Positions 1-12,473 of a stretch of DNA of 64,000 nt are shown one piece after another (position 1 is the first letter of the stretch; the number at the start of each line of letters is the position of its first letter). Origin of the DNA: Erythroxylum novogranatense (Eukaryota; Streptophyta; Magnoliopsida; Malpighiales; Erythroxylaceae); assembly GCA_029891385.1 (NCBI GenBank), contig CM057228.1:28524214-28588213 (forward strand), written 5' to 3'. The notes below the pieces were generated by a model. It did not search any database. It saw nothing but the letters and a program-made list of their open reading frames with translations, and was not told where the DNA came from. The position numbers were made by a program, and so were the translations under genes.

Positions 1-2309
1 ATTGAAATTAGCAACTTGGGACACGCCCATTATCGATCATGCATTTATGCATGCAATGCGATGTTCATAAATTCAAGATTCAAGAGTTCGATGTATGGCT
101 ATAAAAGCCCGAATTTCGCCTCGATATCATGTAGCGATGCAGTTCGGTTCAATAAAGACATGCAATTCAATCCAATACATGCCAAGAATCATACAAGAGT
201 CATACAATTCATCTTTGCATGTAATTCATGTAGAGCATGTAAGCAATCGAAATTTGAGAAACCAACTAGGTTACTCACCAGAACTTCCGAAGCTTTGCTG
301 AAGTCCCAAAGAATGTCCGTGGAACGACGGTCCAACGGTGCCTCTATAACAATAAAGTACAACCCATCACTTATTGCCCGATAAAACGATGCAAGAATGC
401 ATATGTCTCGGTGAAATAATGTACAATGCACTCCACGATTCTCGGTGTTAAAACCCAATTCGACTCTTCATTGAGTTGATTGACAATAATTGATCCATTC
501 CTAAAATCCACCAATTTACCTCAATTAGGACCCCAATAGCAATTTCCTATTCCTTGGGTCGAACACATCCATAAAAATTCCAATTTAAACTTCAAATCAA
601 ATCTAATCCTTAATCACCTCAATCGTTAATTTTCTAAGTCCCAATGTCAAAAGCCTCAAACACTCCTCTTGGACGACTAGGGCAAAGGTTGCGACCATGG
701 AGTGCGCTGGCGTTCACCCGCATGCCACAGTCGACTCGACGAGCCCTAGCCCGCACGCTTAAACCGCCGCTCATCGACTAGCTACGCAGACCGCCGCCCA
801 TCGCCGCTTCCGTGAAGCGACTCCCAAGCTCGCCGCCGATCGCTCAGATAGCCGAACGATACGCGAACTTCGTCGGTCGGTCGCTCGGATGATCGATCGA
901 TCCGCAGCTCGTCAGATGTTAGGGCTACTTGTAGCTCGTCCGCATGCCGAAGCTCCTCCGTGCTCGCATGCCGAAGCAGCTACTCGCTGTCGTCCGCATG
1001 CCGAAGCTCTCATCGCCGTCGTCGCATGCCGAAGCTACTTTCATCGCTCGTCCGCATGCCGAGCTCTCACCGCTGCGTTCGCATGCTGAAGTCCTCACCG
1101 CTTCGTCCGCATGCCGAAGCTACTCATCGCTCGTCCGCATGCCGAAGCTCCTCACCGCCGTCCGCATGCCGAAGCTACTCCTTCGCTCGTCGCATGCCGA
1201 AGCCTCACTTGCCTGTGCGGTCTCCAACCTAAATCCACTACGCATGCTCTCCTTCTTCCCCAACACATAGCTTTTAAACACACCGCCTAAGATTTCCATT
1301 TCGATTCTGCAACTCACCAAGAACTCAATACACATAAATCAAGCAATATCATCATCGCAACCTTAGCATATTCAATCATCCATATAACTCTATCCATCAA
1401 CAAATCGATAATCTACCTCCACAAATCCACACTTCACCCTATACACTCCTACGGTAATCATCAATAACAAAACCCATCCATAAACACTCCCAACCACCCG
1501 ATCAAATATAATAAATGCCATAAATACAGTAAGAATCATCCATAACAACATCAAAGCTCTTAAAACTTACCAAATCACAGATCAAGCTACGGATTCCTCA
1601 AAATCCTCCAAACCCTAAAATCCTTCAAGCTCAACGATTCACTAATCCCGAGCCTCTAACCTTCACCAATAACGGTCAATCGCTTAACCTCATCTCAAGG
1701 AAAGAATCCATAAAGAAAATCGAGGAATCCTTACCAATGGGAGGAAATCGCAAGTCACGATGGGGAAAGAAGAGAAACGTGAAATTGCCTTAGGTGTTTT
1801 CCCAAATTCCTCAAACCTAGTATTTATAGACCTAAGTCTCCAAGTCACCCAAATTTCACTCTAAATCCCAATGGTTCCACATAATTATTTCCTATCAAGA
1901 AAATTCTAATTTTTCCATTGCCATTGGATGTTGCTTTCAAGATCGTAGGTCATCGATCAACACCCAAAACTTTCCGTCCGGGCATTATCTCCCGAATTTC
2001 ACGAGAATTTCCTATAAGCCATTATAAATTACCACCACTCATAAACAAGATCAAATCACCAATTGCACTCGACACTCAAATTCTCAATTTACTCTCAATC
2101 CAATCAGTTTGACCAACTCGATCGCCTCTTACTTACAATTAAATACCGGAAATCATGAATGCATGTACCTATGGATAAATGCATATGCATTAAACCTGTT
2201 CCTCTACAATTAGAGGCCAGTAACATGCTCATTCAATGAATGCAGTGAAACCTATCAGTATGACTCATAATAATCAAAATACCCTTAATGACAGTGACGG
2301 GATGTTACA
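1..2309 (-). mobile_element. LTR H, gypsy-type, 3' part off the left edge
   Basis: Read on the minus strand this LTR begins at 2309 with TGTAACATCCCGTCACTG, the same start as the LTR at 42346. Near the left edge (about 240-300) it carries the complement of the stretch found at 43965-44010 in that LTR (motif GAGTAACCTAGTTGG on the LTR sense strand), so the two belong to one family. It interrupts the integrase reading frame of element D right after a KAA motif, which marks an insertion into D. Its far end and the second copy of the target duplication (expected TGTGC, as at 2310-2314) lie off the window, so I cannot tell a solo LTR from the end of a full element. Confidence 0.8.
905..1215. repeat. 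Short tandem array with core GCATGCCGAAGC
   Basis: About a dozen degenerate copies of a unit of roughly 20-30 bp built around GCATGCCGAAGC, separated by variable spacers such as TCGTCC and ACTCATCGC. The core contains the palindrome GCATGC. The array is much richer in C and G than the AT-rich LTR around it. It lies inside LTR H at about the place where the related LTR of F has its GTCGCGGCG array. Several frames stay open across it only because of the repeat. Confidence 0.85.
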
Positions 2310-3012
2310 TGTGCTGCCTTAAGTCGCTGCTTAACCAAATTGACTTTCTCAACCGTCATCTGAATCAATTCTGGTCCCTCCAATTGCCTCTCTCCTTCTT
2401 CATCCCAACAGATCGGAGTCCTACATCTCCTCCCATACAATGCCTCATATGGAGCCATCTGAATGCTCGAATGGTACGAATTGTTATAAGCAAATTCGAC
2501 CAACGGCAAATGCTCATCCCAAGCTCCTCTGAAATCCATCACACAAGCCCGAAGCATCCCCTCAAGAGTCCGAATGGTCCTCTTAGATTGACCATCAGTC
2601 TGAGGGTGAAACGCCGTACTAAAATTCAGCTTTGTCCCCAAAGCATCCTGCAAACTACCCCAAAACCTCGAAGTAAACCTCGGATCTTGGTCTGACACAA
2701 TCGAATCTGGAATCCCATGCAATCTCACTATCTCATCGATATACTTCTTTGCTAGCACATGCAAAGAATCAATCTGTCTAATCGCCAAGAAGTGAGCTGA
2801 CTTGGTCAACCGATCCACAATCACCCAAATGGCATCATGCCTCCTACTGGTCTTAGGCAAACCCATCAAAAAATCCATCGTCACCCGCTGCCATTTCCAC
2901 TCCGGAATAGGCAACGGCCTCAACTTGCCTGAAGGTGCCTGGTGTTCAGCCTTGACTTGCTGACACACTAGACACTTACTGACGAACTCTGCTATATCTC
3001 TCTTCATGCCTC
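2310..3012 (-). pseudogene. Integrase core of element D, truncated by LTR H
   Basis: The reading frame carries the end of the zinc-binding region (C-L-V-C), then a DDE integrase core: DFLMGLPKTSRRHDAIWVIV around the first Asp, DQDPRFTSRFW around the second, and HPQTDGQSKRTIRTLE before the Glu. Integrase inserts the cDNA into the host chromosome. A TGA stop at the second Trp of the HFWW motif separates it from the upstream frame. After KAA the frame runs into the start of LTR H and stops, so the C-terminal region and any chromodomain are missing here. Confidence 0.9.
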
Positions 3013-3013
3013 T

Positions 3014-4639
3014 TCACCAAAAATGCTCTCTTAAATCCCGATACATCCTAGTGCTACCTGGATGCATGGAATAAGGCGCATTGTGTGCCTCATCCATAAT
3101 CTCAGTCTTAACCTCCGACACATCAGGAATACATAACCGATTCCCCAATGTCATAAGCCCATCATCCCGCACATCTATCTCAGAAACTTTGCCATTCCGA
3201 ATCTCATCTCTAAGCCTGCTCAAATCCGCATCCTGAGCCTGTAAATCCCTAACCTTTTCCTTGAGAATCGGCCTCACTCTGAAATTAGCCAGAAGACAAT
3301 CCGGCTCTTCTTGCGTCAAACTTATCTTAAGCTTGGCCATCTCTTCCAATAAAGGAAGATACACCGATCGAACATGAGCAATCGAAGACTTCCTGCTCAA
3401 GGCATCCGTCACAACATTGGCCTTACCCGAATGATACTTAATCAACAGATTATAGTCCTTGAGTAACTCCAACCACCTTCTCTGCCTCAAATTCAATTCC
3501 TTCTGACTCAGCAAATACTTCAGACTCTTATGATCAGTGAAGATCCGAGTCTGAACTCCATACAAATAATGCCTCCAAATCTTCAAGGCAAAGATCACAG
3601 CTGCTAACTCCAAATCGTGCGTCGGATAATTCAACTCATAAGGCTTCAACTGACTCGAAGCATAAGCAATCACCCGATCTTCCTGCATCAAAACACATCC
3701 AAGACCCTTCCTCGAAGCATCGCTATACACCGAATAACCTTCATCTCCTGAAGGCAAAACCAAGATCGGATCACTCGTCAATCTGAGCTTGAGCTCCTCG
3801 AAGCTCCTCTGACAGTCCTCACTCCAAACAAACTTCTGGTTCTTCCTCAACAACTTCGTCATCGGAGTGGATATCATAGAGAATCCTTCCACGAATCTCC
3901 TGTAATAGCCTGCCAAACCTAGAAAACTCATCACTTCTGCTACATTCTTCGGGGCTTCCCAACTCACCACAGCTTCTATCTTCTTTGGATCCACATGAAC
4001 TCCTTGTTCTGAGATCACGTGTCCAATAAATGACACCTCCCTCAGGCAAAATTCGCATTTCTCGAATTTGGCATACAACTCATTGCTTCTCAAAGTCTCT
4101 AAAGAAATCCTCAAATGCTCCTCATGCTCCTGATCACTCTTGGAATACACCAATATATCATCAATGAAGACAATGATAAATTGGTCAAAGAATGGCTTAA
4201 ATACCCGATTCATCAAATCCATAAAAGCTGCCGGAGCATTCGTCAATCCGAAAGGCATCACCAAAAACTCAAAGTGCCCATACTGAGTCCTGAAAGCAGA
4301 TTTGGGCACATCCGACTCCTTAATCCTCAGCTGATGATAACCCGACCTCAAATCTATCTTCGAGAAGACTCTCGTTCCTTGCAATTGATCAAACAGATCA
4401 TCAATGCGAGGAAGCGGATACTTGTTCTTCACAGTAACCTGATTCAGCTTCCTGTAGTCCACACACATCCTCAAAGATCCATCTTTCTTCTTTACAAATA
4501 GGACCGAAGCTCCCCAAGGCGAAGAACTCGGCCTGATATACCCCTTCTCCAACAATTCCTCCAATTGCTCCTTAAGCTCTTTCAATTCTGCCGGAGCCAT
4601 CCGGTAGGGCGGAATCGAAATCGGCCTTGTACCTGACAA
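3014..4639 (-). pseudogene. Reverse transcriptase and RNase H of element D (with start of integrase)
   Basis: A 541-residue open frame, the longest in the window. Early residues ([30 protein letters not shown]) are gypsy RT fingers; the polymerase motif FIDDILVYS lies near residue 160. RNase H follows with [11 protein letters not shown] (about residue 305), [10 protein letters not shown] (about 365) and VTDALSR (about 410, usually VADALSR). The last 30 residues ([17 protein letters not shown]) start the integrase zinc finger. RT copies element RNA into DNA and RNase H removes the RNA. The frame begins out of phase with protease, so a frameshift lies near 4600-4640, and it ends at a Trp-to-stop change. 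Confidence 0.93.
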
Positions 4640-5305
4640 AAGCTCAATGGGAAACTCAATTTCCCGAGCTGGCGGTGTCTTGGCAATTCCTCGGGAAAGA
4701 CATCCGAGAAATCCCTGACTACTGGGATATCCTCTAACTTCCCTCTATCTGCCCTGGTGTCCACCACATAAGCCAAAAACGCCTCACAACCCTTACTCAT
4801 CATCCTCTCTGCTGTCAATGCTGAAACAATCCTGGGCGGACACGCGTTCTTGTCCCCAGTAAACACTACTCTTCTGCCATCTAAATCAAACTCTCTGCTT
4901 TCGCCATAATCCAATCGGGCATTGTACTTTTCCAACGATCCATACCCAAGATCACATCTAATCCTCGCATCTTCAAGGGCATCGATCTACCACTAGAAGT
5001 CCTCCTCCAATACTAAGCTCACATCCTCTAAACACCGACTAATCACAATGTGTCAACCAATCTGAGTACTCACCATCAACGGAGTATCCAACGGACTCAT
5101 GAACCCCATCACACACGTGTCTACTCAACGATACAAATGAGTGAGTAGAACACGGATCAATCAACACAAGCACATCATCAGCAAATAAGTGAGCCATACC
5201 AGTGACAACATCTGGAGTGGCATCTGCATCCTCCCGCGTCATAGCAAACACCACAGCCGGTGCCTCGCCTCTCGGTCTCCCCGAAGACTTGCCCTCTTGG
5301 CGAGA
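4582..5305 (-). pseudogene. Aspartic protease region of element D
   Basis: Two out-of-phase frames cover the retroviral-type protease and the linker to RT. The first (5254-5039) has the active-site block LIDPCSTHSFVS, where gypsy proteases have DPGSTHSF; Gly to Cys next to the catalytic Asp should inactivate it. The second (4935-4582) has DYGESREFDLDGRR, CEAFLAYVV and [16 protein letters not shown], the usual run into RT, before a frameshift. Protease would cut the polyprotein inside the particle. Confidence 0.85.
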
Positions 5306-6515
5306 TCAGGCGCCTACCTCTGTCAAAGTCCTCTGACCCACAGTCTCTGTCCTCCTAAGAGCCTGCATCTGAGGTCCCTCTCTCCTGGACGGCTGAGTAC
5401 ACTCTCTGGCCCTGTGCCCTTTCTGTCCACAGTTGAAGCATGCTCCCGTCAATCTATAAAACTCCCCACCATGGAAATTACCACAATGCTCACACTTAGG
5501 GATGGATGACCTGTCCCCATCTCCCCTTCTACTACTGCCCACCGTAGAAGCTTGGTGAGAAACAGTAGAGGTCCGCATCGGCCTAGATCGGCTCGCACCA
5601 CTGCTCCTCTCCTCTGAGTGAACTGGGAAGCTCCTAGCACTCCTGTCTGGCATAGGAGTACTAGTGCTACCCCCTCTCCTGGACTGCTCTCTGCCCTTCC
5701 TCTTCTTGTTCACAGCACTCTTGATATTCTCTATGTTCTCCACCCGAAGAGCTGCCTCAACTAACTGCTGGAAGTCACCGAAATTCTGCACAATTACTTT
5801 CTCCCAGATAGCCAAATGTAATCCCGATTCAAACCGACGACATCTGGCAACCTCACTCAGCATCAAGTCTGAAGCATACCGGGATAACTAACCGGCGCTC
5901 ATACTCACTCACCATCAACTCCCTCTGAGTGAGACTCATAAACTCCCTCTGCTTCTGCTGGACATAAACCTCTGACATATATTTCTTCTTAAAAGCAGCC
6001 ACAAAATCCTGCCACGCCAACCCTACTGGCCTCATCTGACTGCCCGGCACGGTCTCCCACTAATGCAGAGCATCACCCTGAAGCAAGCTCGCAGCATACA
6101 CCACCCGCTCATCCTCCTCGCAATCCATCTAATCCAACACCCGTTCTGTCCTCTGCAACCATGTCTCAGCTTCCTCAGGATCCGCTGTCCCAAAGAAGTC
6201 AACTGCTCCATACTTCCTCAGCTTGTCGAACTGTTTCCCCCTCTTAACTGGGGCCGGAGCAGAAGGTTGTGGCATCTGACTCATAGCCTGAACAAACGCC
6301 TGAGTAAAGGCCTGAAACATCCTCGGATCAAACTGGGGCACTATCCCTGGCGAAATCGGCGATTCTTGAGACTGCAACGTGGGCTCACTGCCTAGCCCTA
6401 CTGAAGCCTCAGCATTCCCTGGGGCTACGGACTCGCCAGTCCTCTCCTCCCTAGTCGGAGAGTCAGGTGCAGCAGAGCCTTGCATAACTCCTCGTGTCCT
6501 TCTACGAGGTGGCAT
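5306..6515 (-). pseudogene. Gag of element D, with stops and a frameshift
   Basis: The start ATG at 6515 gives MPPRRRTRGVMQG, a known Tekay/Del gag start. The capsid region follows (DPEEAETWLQRTERVL, then WQDFVAAFKKKYMSE), then a zinc knuckle CFNCGQKGHRAREC near 5390-5440. In-frame TAG stops occur after TERVLD (about 6127) and at the Trp of the expected HWWETV (about 6063); a frameshift near 5880 links YERRL to the SEVARCRRFESGL segment. Gag forms the particle and the knuckle binds element RNA. The Trp change is a G-to-A transition in the coding strand, as expected from deamination of methylated C. Confidence 0.9.
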
Positions 6516-6660
6516 CGTACTCCTTCAAATGGAAACACTAAGGATTACCTATACGACAATCTACATGTATGCATGGTATGCATGTCACTTAATCAACGCA
6601 ACAAGAAAGCATATATCACACAATCCTATATGCATTCTAAGCCGAGGACACCTAAACCTA

Positions 6661-6675
6661 GGCGCTCTGATACCA
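6661..6675 (-). other. Primer-binding site of element D
   Basis: On the minus strand this reads TGGTATCAGAGCGCC, complementary to the 3' end of plant initiator-Met tRNA, the usual primer for gypsy and copia cDNA synthesis. It lies 4 nt from the LTR end (6680). It fixes the strand of D and shows that 6680-12473 is a 5' LTR rather than a solo LTR. Confidence 0.92.
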
Positions 6676-7799
6676 AACATGTTGGGCCCGGGCCCCGGAT
6701 CCCCGATTCCCGAGGGCGGCCCCTCGGGCTGCGCCGGCGATGGGCGCCCAAATACCATCGGACCCGATCCCAACATTTATACATATACATAGTTCGATCA
6801 TAATTCACACATCATCATTCTCAGACAATCCAACACTTACACATGCATCTAACCATGAATTAAACTTATGCCATTACAATCTGAAGGAATATCACAAGTA
6901 TTCAAAATTATCCAAAATACAAAATAAGTTTCAATCCAAAATACATGGAAATGCTCTATGATAATATGCTCGGAGGGCCAACCAAAATACAAACTTATGG
7001 CAAAGCTCCTAATTAACTCGAAGTTTCCGATGCCTTGCAAGTTCAAAGATCGTCCTGCTCTGCACCTGAGGAGGGAAAAATAATGGGTTGAGCTACACAG
7101 CTCAGTGGCTAATATAATTATAGCCATTGACAACTAGCACAAATCCCAGCATATGAATGTATATATATTATATCTATACAGACATCAAGTCAATCATTCA
7201 CATGCTACTCGAACAATTTACGTATTCAATATAATTAATTCAATTCATAAATATGTCACAAAGTATGCTTCACCATGAACAATTCACATATGCAATGCAC
7301 ATCACAATGGTTCGAGGGTTCCATGGAAACAAAAGGGAGAAACCGAAGTTTACACCCTGAACGAAATGAGTCCATTCGGATCTCATAGGCCACAAGCGGG
7401 CAGCCGGAGAAGGCTCTTGTCTACGCGCACGTGATTTAACGAAATGGTTCCACTCTCGCCCAAACAAAAGCACATAATCATGCTCATAATCGCTTAATCA
7501 TCGATAGTCTTTCATATCTTGCATTTATTCAAAATGCCATGATCAAGTCGAGGCATAACATGCTCAAAATCAAGATGTCATGCTATCAATTTCCATGAGT
7601 CTTTCACATATATGACATTACAATCATTCAGTTCATCACATTTAATCATGCATCATCTATAACATATATTCATACATAGGCAAGAATTTGCCTAATCATA
7701 CAATCACTATAAGTATATTACCCACCTAAGATCGCTCGAGTAGGTGACTCACTGGTGTCCTTCCTCGTGCGATGAAATCGGGTCAGCTTGGTTTCCTAA

Positions 7800-7865
7800 A
7801 ACTCGCACATCACGACGAACTCGCACGTCGCGGCGTGTTCATACGCACGTCGCGACGTACGGGCC
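7800..7865. repeat. CpG-rich palindromic words (ACGTCGCGACGT) in the LTR of D
   Basis: Three or four variants of a CpG-rich word occur in 65 bp, including the perfect 12-bp palindrome ACGTCGCGACGT and the variants CACGTCGCGGCGTG and CACATCACGACGA. The last looks like a copy decayed by C-to-T changes. The words stand out in an AT-rich LTR. Similar words fill the array at 43435-43665 in the LTR of F, which belongs to a different LTR class. Confidence 0.75.
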
Positions 7866-10169
7866 TGGAGAACGACTCCGAACCTGACTTTTCTGCATTT
7901 TCACACTTTAATCCTTTCCTAACTCCAAATGCAACACAATCAAACTATAGATCAAGTCTCAAACTACATTTCTAACCCATTAACAACTCAAAATCAGTCA
8001 CAATATAACAACCTAAAGAAATCTCTACCTTTTTCACCCAAAACCCTAAAACCTTCGATTATGCTCAATCCAAGCTATCTTAATGTTTAATCCATCCAGA
8101 AATAAGATAGAAAGGATGCAAACTTACCGATTGAGGCTCTAAGATCGTCGAAACCCGTTGAAATCGCAAACTCTCTTCTCTTCTTCTTCCTTCACCAACG
8201 ACGGCGTCTCTTTCTTCTCTTCTTCTATTTTCTTTCCTTTCTCTTTTAACCTAAGGCATGGGATAATGACCATAATACCCTCTTTATTGGACCCCGAATC
8301 TTTTTGGTAAGCTAGGATTATTAAATAAGGATTTTTGAATGATTATTCATGATTAAAGAAGTTAAGAATTCTTGAAATTGAAATGAAATGGAAGATATGG
8401 TTTAAATACGAGATGGATTAAGGTGGAATTAATTGACATGTTAATATGCTTAAGGTAAGGTGTCATGTAATTAGGTAGCATGATTTAATGAGAGCCAATT
8501 ATTGTATTTTGTGTACTTAATTAGCATGTTAAGGAAATTTAATTAACATGTTGATTAGACTAAGACTATATGACATGGATTAAGTGTATTAAGGTGTTAT
8601 GAAGGTTGTAAATGTATTAAGGGTTAAATGGGCCTTGGACTCAAGTTGGGCTTAAGTGGTGACATAAAAAGAAGAGGATTAAAAGAGAGTAATGAGTTAG
8701 GTGGCATGAGTTAATACAAAGAGAGTAATGAGTTAGGTGGCATGAGTTAATACAATTAAATGTGTTAGTTGAATTTAAGAGTTTAGAGTTTAATTGGGCC
8801 TAAGAGAATAATGGGCCTAAATCAAATGAAAAGAAGAAGAAATAGTTTGGACTTAAGTGATTTAGTAGGATGAGAAGAAAGAAGGAAGAATAAATTGGGC
8901 TTTGGGTCCAAATGAAATGAATAAAGAAGAGAGGATATAAATGAGATGGGCTTAAGTTGTAGTAGGAAAATAAGAAGGAATTAGGGGAAATGAAGTGGAC
9001 TTGGGCTTAAGTTGTAGTATGAATTAAATGAAGAAGGAAGGAAGGAGGAAAGAAGAGGAGAAGAGTAAATGGGCTTAAATGAAGAAATGGGCTTAAGTGA
9101 CTTAGTAAGAGTATAAAAGGAAGGAGGATAAGTGAGTTAGTAGTAGGAGAAGAGAGAGGAACGAAATTTTTAAGAGGAGAAGAGGGAGAGTTCGTGAATG
9201 AGAGGAAGAAGGGAGAAAGAAGAAGTTTGTTAGGGTTTGAGATTCCAAGAGATTTAAGAGGTTTTTGAAGAAAGTTCAAGAGATAAAAAGGTGTAGGAAG
9301 AGTCAAGCTACAATCTAAGCCAAGGAATCTCTTATTTGAGCAAAGATTTGAGGTAAGTGATGAGTATAAGTTTAAGCTTTTGTTTGGGTTATGGTTGAGA
9401 AAGCCTAGAAAATGAATGGGTATTGTGATTCCAAGATCAATTTCATGATTTGTGTCCTTAGGATTTGTTGTATTTTGGATGACTTTTGATTTGGGAATTT
9501 GTGTTGATTTTGAGGAAAATGGTGAGAGGAAAGAGGAATGGAAAGCAAGGGAAGGCCATGGGAACAAGGTTTTCAAGCAAGGAATTATAAGGTAGGTTTT
9601 ATGTTTATAGTTAAATAATGGGCCATTGACACATTTTTCAAAGAAATTAAGAATATAAAAATGCTTTCAAACTCATTGTTTTTAAATGCCTTGAGAAATT
9701 GCTATCATTGATGTATAATGGTATGAGTGATTTGAAAATGTTATGTGAATTGGATGATTGATGATTTGATATGAGAATGTGATTTTGTTGAGGAATGATG
9801 ATGCATTGCATATGAAATGCTTTATGATCATGAAATGATTTATGAAAATTTGCATGATTTATGCAAAACGAGATTTTCAAGATTTTTGCCATAGGGCAAT
9901 CAAGTTTCAAGACATGATTATATGTTATGTGGGTTAGGTTAAGTCCACCCAAGAAACGTCTCGTGTACGATGACCATGAAAAGCCTTCGCCTGCCGCCTG
10001 ATTGTGGCATAGGATGATCCAATATTTGGACTCCTCAAGATTTGCCCATATAAGCTCATTAATGAGACTATATGGTTGCCAAGAATTGTGGACTTGCCAA
10101 ACCATTATGATGTGTTAGGTGATATGTGATATATGATGTGAATTGTGACAAGTTGAATTGCATTCATGA

Positions 10170-10358
10170 TTTCATGAAAGTTTGAAAATGAATGATTTGT
10201 GATTTCAAGAAAATGACAAGAGCTCTTAGTTTATGATTTTATGAACCTTTGAAAATGAATGATTTGTGATTTCAAGAAAATGACAAGAGCTCTTAGTTTA
10301 TGATTTCATGAACCTTTGAAAATGAATGATTTGTGATTTCAAGAAAATGACAAGAGTT
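10170..10358 (+). repeat. 67-bp tandem repeat, about 3 copies
   Basis: The phrase TTTGAAAATGAATGATTTG starts at 10181, 10248 and 10315, a 67-bp period. The copies are almost identical, so this is a recent local duplication inside solo LTR E. Confidence 0.9.
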
Positions 10359-11334
10359 TTGAAGAAAACAATGTTTTATGATCCAAAGGAAATTAATAAG
10401 AAAATGGACTTCTAAAACTGTTTTGTTCATTATTTGGTTATAAGCATAGAACCTTCTGGGCTCCCCAAGCTCACCCCTTATTTTCCCAATTTTCGTGTTT
10501 TAGCAAGAAATCAAGTGGAAGTGGATCAAGATAGATTGTGCTTGTTTTATTGTGTATTTGAAGTTTGGTTATGTAAATGTATAGTTGTAATTCATATGAG
10601 CAAGTGAATAAGGTAAATGAGATATGGTTATTGGTCTTGGAAATTTGGCTAGGAAATGCCAATGAAATTGTAAAACTCTTATGTATGATGATTAATGCAA
10701 TATGGACTTGAGTATGGTTGTGAATGTACAATTGTATCATTGTATAGCTTGGATATGATTAGATGATTAAGAGTGCGGTTGTTGCCTTGAATTGAGTTTG
10801 GAGTTACTCTTGGGATTAAGTTATGTTATATGAGGTTGCATGTTGAGTTTTATGCAGGTGGAAGTATTAGAATTGAAAATTGGTTAGTTGCATTTTCAAG
10901 GGAAGTGCTGTCAAATTTTCCTAAAATTTGACAGAACTTCGCTTCCGTTTTAGACCCCATTAGAGATTGATTTAGATTGAGAGATCTTCTTGAAGATTGA
11001 AATAGAAGTTCATAACTTTCTAAGGGTATATCATTTGTCTCATTTGGACTTAGGGTTAAAAACTTATGAGGTGAAGAACACATTCAGTTACTGTTCATGT
11101 ACTGTTACATTGGTCTTTAAATGAGAGGTGTCCTTTGAGTGGCTTTTTGCCTTGATTAATGATGGAATTAGCATTTGCATCCTTCATGATATTTGTAGTT
11201 CGTTTTGTTATCTTTCCATGGAGGTATAGTATGCACATATTGGATCTAGGAATAAAAAGTTATAAGCTTTGAAAGATGGTAGTGTCAAGTGAATTGAAGT
11301 TGATTTTCAGAATTTGGAGTTTTGGAAATTGGCG

Positions 11335-11510
11335 TGTCCGTTAAACGGACAGCGTCGGGTGTCAAAACACCCCTTGCCCTACCCTTTTCTGTTAGACGGA
11401 CATGCATGTCCATTTAACGGACATTTGCGAAGAGTTTGGTATCCACTCACCCGAATGTGTCCGTTAAACGGACATGGCTGTCCGTTTAACGGACAGCTAC
11501 GGGTCACTTG
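11335..11510. repeat. Palindromic repeats TGTCCGTTTAACGGACA in solo LTR E
   Basis: Five copies or variants of a 17-bp near-perfect palindrome, two of them as back-to-back pairs separated by short words such as TGCA and TGGC. Spacers between clusters are 30-60 bp. The same word forms a cluster in solo LTR D2 at 17095-17262, although the two LTRs belong to different classes. Solo LTR L, of the same family as E, has a quite different repeat array here. Confidence 0.88.
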
Positions 11511-12473
11511 GAGAAACATGCGTTTTTGACAAGTTTTGAGGCCGAATATCACTTCGAGGCTCTGATAAGAGTTGTATATCTTGATCTTATATTTCAAATG
11601 GCGTAAGAACGAAGTAATTTGAATAATTGTAAAAAAAGTTATGGCAATTGCGCCAAAAGAGTTTCAATTGGATTTTGGAAGTGAGCATGGTCCATTGTGT
11701 TGGGCATAAATCCCTCATACGACCTCCAATTGAGGTGAGGCTTGAACCATTGGATTTATAAGACATATATCTTCCTTGATACAAAAATTGGGATTATTTG
11801 GAGTTAAATTGAGAAATTTTGCATCAAATTAAGTTAAAGGCCGGTTAAGAGAGCATGTTTCCGGTATGAACTCTTTTAGGTTTTTGGAGTGTATCTTGAG
11901 TTATATAACTCCGATTGAAGCAATTCTTGTCTTAAATTAAACAAGAGTCATAAGGCTATGATTTACAAGAGAATTTCAAATGAATTTAAGATATTAAGTT
12001 TTTCAAATTCGGTGAACGCGTAGTGGAAATAAGTTCAAGTATGATGATTAGGTACATGGGCACACTAAGGGACTTTGGTAAGTAAATATTGGGAGCGTTT
12101 TGAGCATGAGAATGAATTCATGATATCTTTAAGGGTTCAAGGGATTAAGAATGAAAAAAAAACCCTTCAAAGAAATACGCACGCTCAGGTTTCACGATTT
12201 TAAGCAAGAGAGTTGGGTTCCGGTAACGGGATCCAACAGTTGGGATCCGATCTCCGGGTCGGGTTTCGACACTCTTAACTAAGCCCAAATCCATTCCCAC
12301 ATAAGCAAACTTCCCAAAATGTCCTCATAAACTTTTACCCATTAATACTCATTTAACCACAATTAAACCGTCATTATCCATAATTCTCTCAATTAACTCA
12401 AACTAAGGCAAACTCACATTCTTAACACAATTCATGCTAATTAATATCATTAAAACAAATTCAGGGTCTAACA

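Larger units (their letters stand above)
8285..12271 (+). mobile_element. Solo LTR E (3,987 bp), target duplication CTCTT
   Basis: Starts TATTGGACCCCGAATC (TG decayed to TA) and ends GGGTTTCGACA. It is flanked by the direct repeat CTCTT at 8280-8284 and 12272-12276. Its sequence matches solo LTR L (57255-60981) in reverse, for instance around TGGAAGTATTAGAATTGAAAA at 10858 and the tract at 9950-10100. No primer site or pol lies beside it, so it is the product of LTR-LTR recombination. It sits in the 5' LTR of D and so is younger than D. At nearly 4 kb it is unusually long for a plant LTR. I judge the open frames inside (for example 9007-9576) as chance. Confidence 0.9.
2310..12473 (-). mobile_element. 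Element D: Tekay/Del-like gypsy retrotransposon, minus strand, nested and broken
   Basis: On the minus strand the order is 5' LTR (12473 down to 6680, split by solo LTR E), primer site (6675-6661), gag (6515-5306), protease, reverse transcriptase, RNase H and integrase (to 2310), as in Ty3/gypsy. The gag start MPPRRRTR is typical of Tekay/Del chromoviruses. Integrase is cut by LTR H, so the pol 3' end and 3' LTR are off the left edge. The right LTR end (12473) is followed directly by the gag of C, so D inserted into C; the predicted target duplication is CTACA (12474-12478). Stops and frameshifts in gag and pol show it is dead. Confidence 0.9.
6680..12473 (-). repeat. 5' LTR of element D, split by solo LTR E
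   Basis: The LTR parts are 6680-8284 and 12277-12473, about 1,802 bp in total. On the plus strand the ends are TGTTGGGCCCGGG and AGGGTCTAACA, inverted termini of the TG...CA type. Removing 8285-12276 (solo LTR E plus one CTCTT copy) rejoins them. It is related to solo LTR I: both hold a conserved stretch around TTTCCGATG(C/T)CTTGCAAG (7025 and 47121). Confidence 0.88.

Noticed and set aside
1..458. Frames of 122 and 89 codons at the left edge
   Set aside because: Inside LTR H; overlapping on both strands and without a known pattern.
9007..9576. 189-codon minus-strand frame, Leu/Ser/Pro-rich
   Set aside because: Lies inside solo LTR E, is low in complexity, and is not recognisably kept in the related solo LTR L.
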